Source: Morganella psychrotolerans (GTDB lineage: Bacteria > Pseudomonadota > Gammaproteobacteria > Enterobacterales > Enterobacteriaceae). Taken from it: DNA of 64,000 nt. Within the stretch, counting starts at the first letter, position 1. Every line of letters starts with the position of its first letter. The translations under genes and the position numbers were made by a program. The stretch is from the NCBI RefSeq assembly GCF_001676055.1, contig NZ_LZEX01000044.1, positions 1 through 64,000 on the forward strand, in the 5' to 3' direction. The notes under the pieces were generated by a model. The model saw only the letters and a list, made by a program, of their open reading frames with translations. It ran no database searches and had not been told where the DNA came from. This document shows positions 63,847-64,000 of the stretch, piece by piece.

Positions 63847-64000
63847 ATGCGTGTACTTAAATTTGGCGGCACATCCGTGGCAAACGCGGAACGTATGCTT
63901 AACATCGCGGGAATTGCAGAGAAAAAACTCGCACAGGGACAGGTTGCGCTGGTGCTTTCCGCACCGGCAAAAATAACTAATTATTTAGTGGCGATGGTAG
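63847..64000 (+). CDS. thrA: Aspartokinase I/homoserine dehydrogenase I, 5' part
   Basis: Only the first 51 codons lie in the window: [20 protein letters not shown], the start of the aspartokinase domain with the KFGGTSV phosphate loop, followed by [11 protein letters not shown]. ThrA catalyses the first and third steps from aspartate to threonine. The gene continues to the right. It lies behind the thrL attenuator. Confidence 0.97.
   Translation, partial: MRVLKFGGTSVANAERMLNIAGIAEKKLAQGQVALVLSAPAKITNYLVAMV

Noticed and set aside
1-64000. CRISPR array or prophage
   Set aside because: No regularly spaced repeats of 20-40 bases and no phage structural, integrase or transposase genes were seen on either strand.

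Overview
The window looks like chromosome from a member of the Morganellaceae, most likely Morganella. The evidence is an enterobacterial gene order around the threonine operon, a Yersinia/Morganella-type urease cluster (ureABCEFGD without ureR) with its own urea channel, a Vibrio-type NupC and ERIC repeats. No phage, integrase, transposase or CRISPR array was seen.

Layout. The left end is the 3' part of a 5S rRNA gene, followed by a decayed autotransporter gene interrupted by a small ERIC element, a divergent PACE efflux gene and LysR regulator, an orphan nickel/peptide-type ABC ATPase, phoA behind a double Pho box, and a frameshifted Na+/phosphate cotransporter gene (yjbB). From 7.3 to 21.9 kb runs a backbone block (yjjZ-like gene, tRNA-Leu, rsmC, holD, rimI, a FliB-like gene, prfC, an osmY-like gene, yjjU, yjjV, nupC, deoCABD). 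Behind deoD, an accessory block of about 25 kb occupies the place where related genomes run to ytjB. It holds two tiny membrane-protein ORFs, a protease-associated TonB-dependent import system (yddB-yddA-pqqL) with its own FecI/FecR regulators and a divergent tonB, a nickel-type ABC transporter, the urease operon, a urea channel, a K+ channel, an FUSC protein and crcB. The backbone then resumes: ytjB, serB, radA, nadR, a yefM-yoeB toxin-antitoxin pair, ettA, slt, trpR, an AraC regulator and an acetyltransferase, yjjX, gpmB, rob, creA, arcA, thrL and the start of thrA.

How the parts fit. The nickel-type transporter, UreE with its His-rich tail, UreG/F/D and the urea channel form a complete urea-to-ammonia module with metal supply. 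The FecI-FecR-YddB (STN domain)-TonB set looks like a cell-surface signalling circuit that switches on import of a protein-like substrate, which the M16 protease PqqL would cleave. The deo genes form one nucleoside-catabolism unit behind tandem CRP-type sites spaced as in E. coli deoP2. nupC lies just upstream on the same strand, separated by its own hairpin and a long promoter region.

Caution: six genes (yjbB, the fecI-like gene, the nickel ABC ATPase, nadR, yoeB, ettA) each carry one single-base indel. Correcting it gives a normal family length. Three lie in A8-A9 runs. Sequence error is the most economical explanation, with RNA polymerase slippage or true decay as alternatives.
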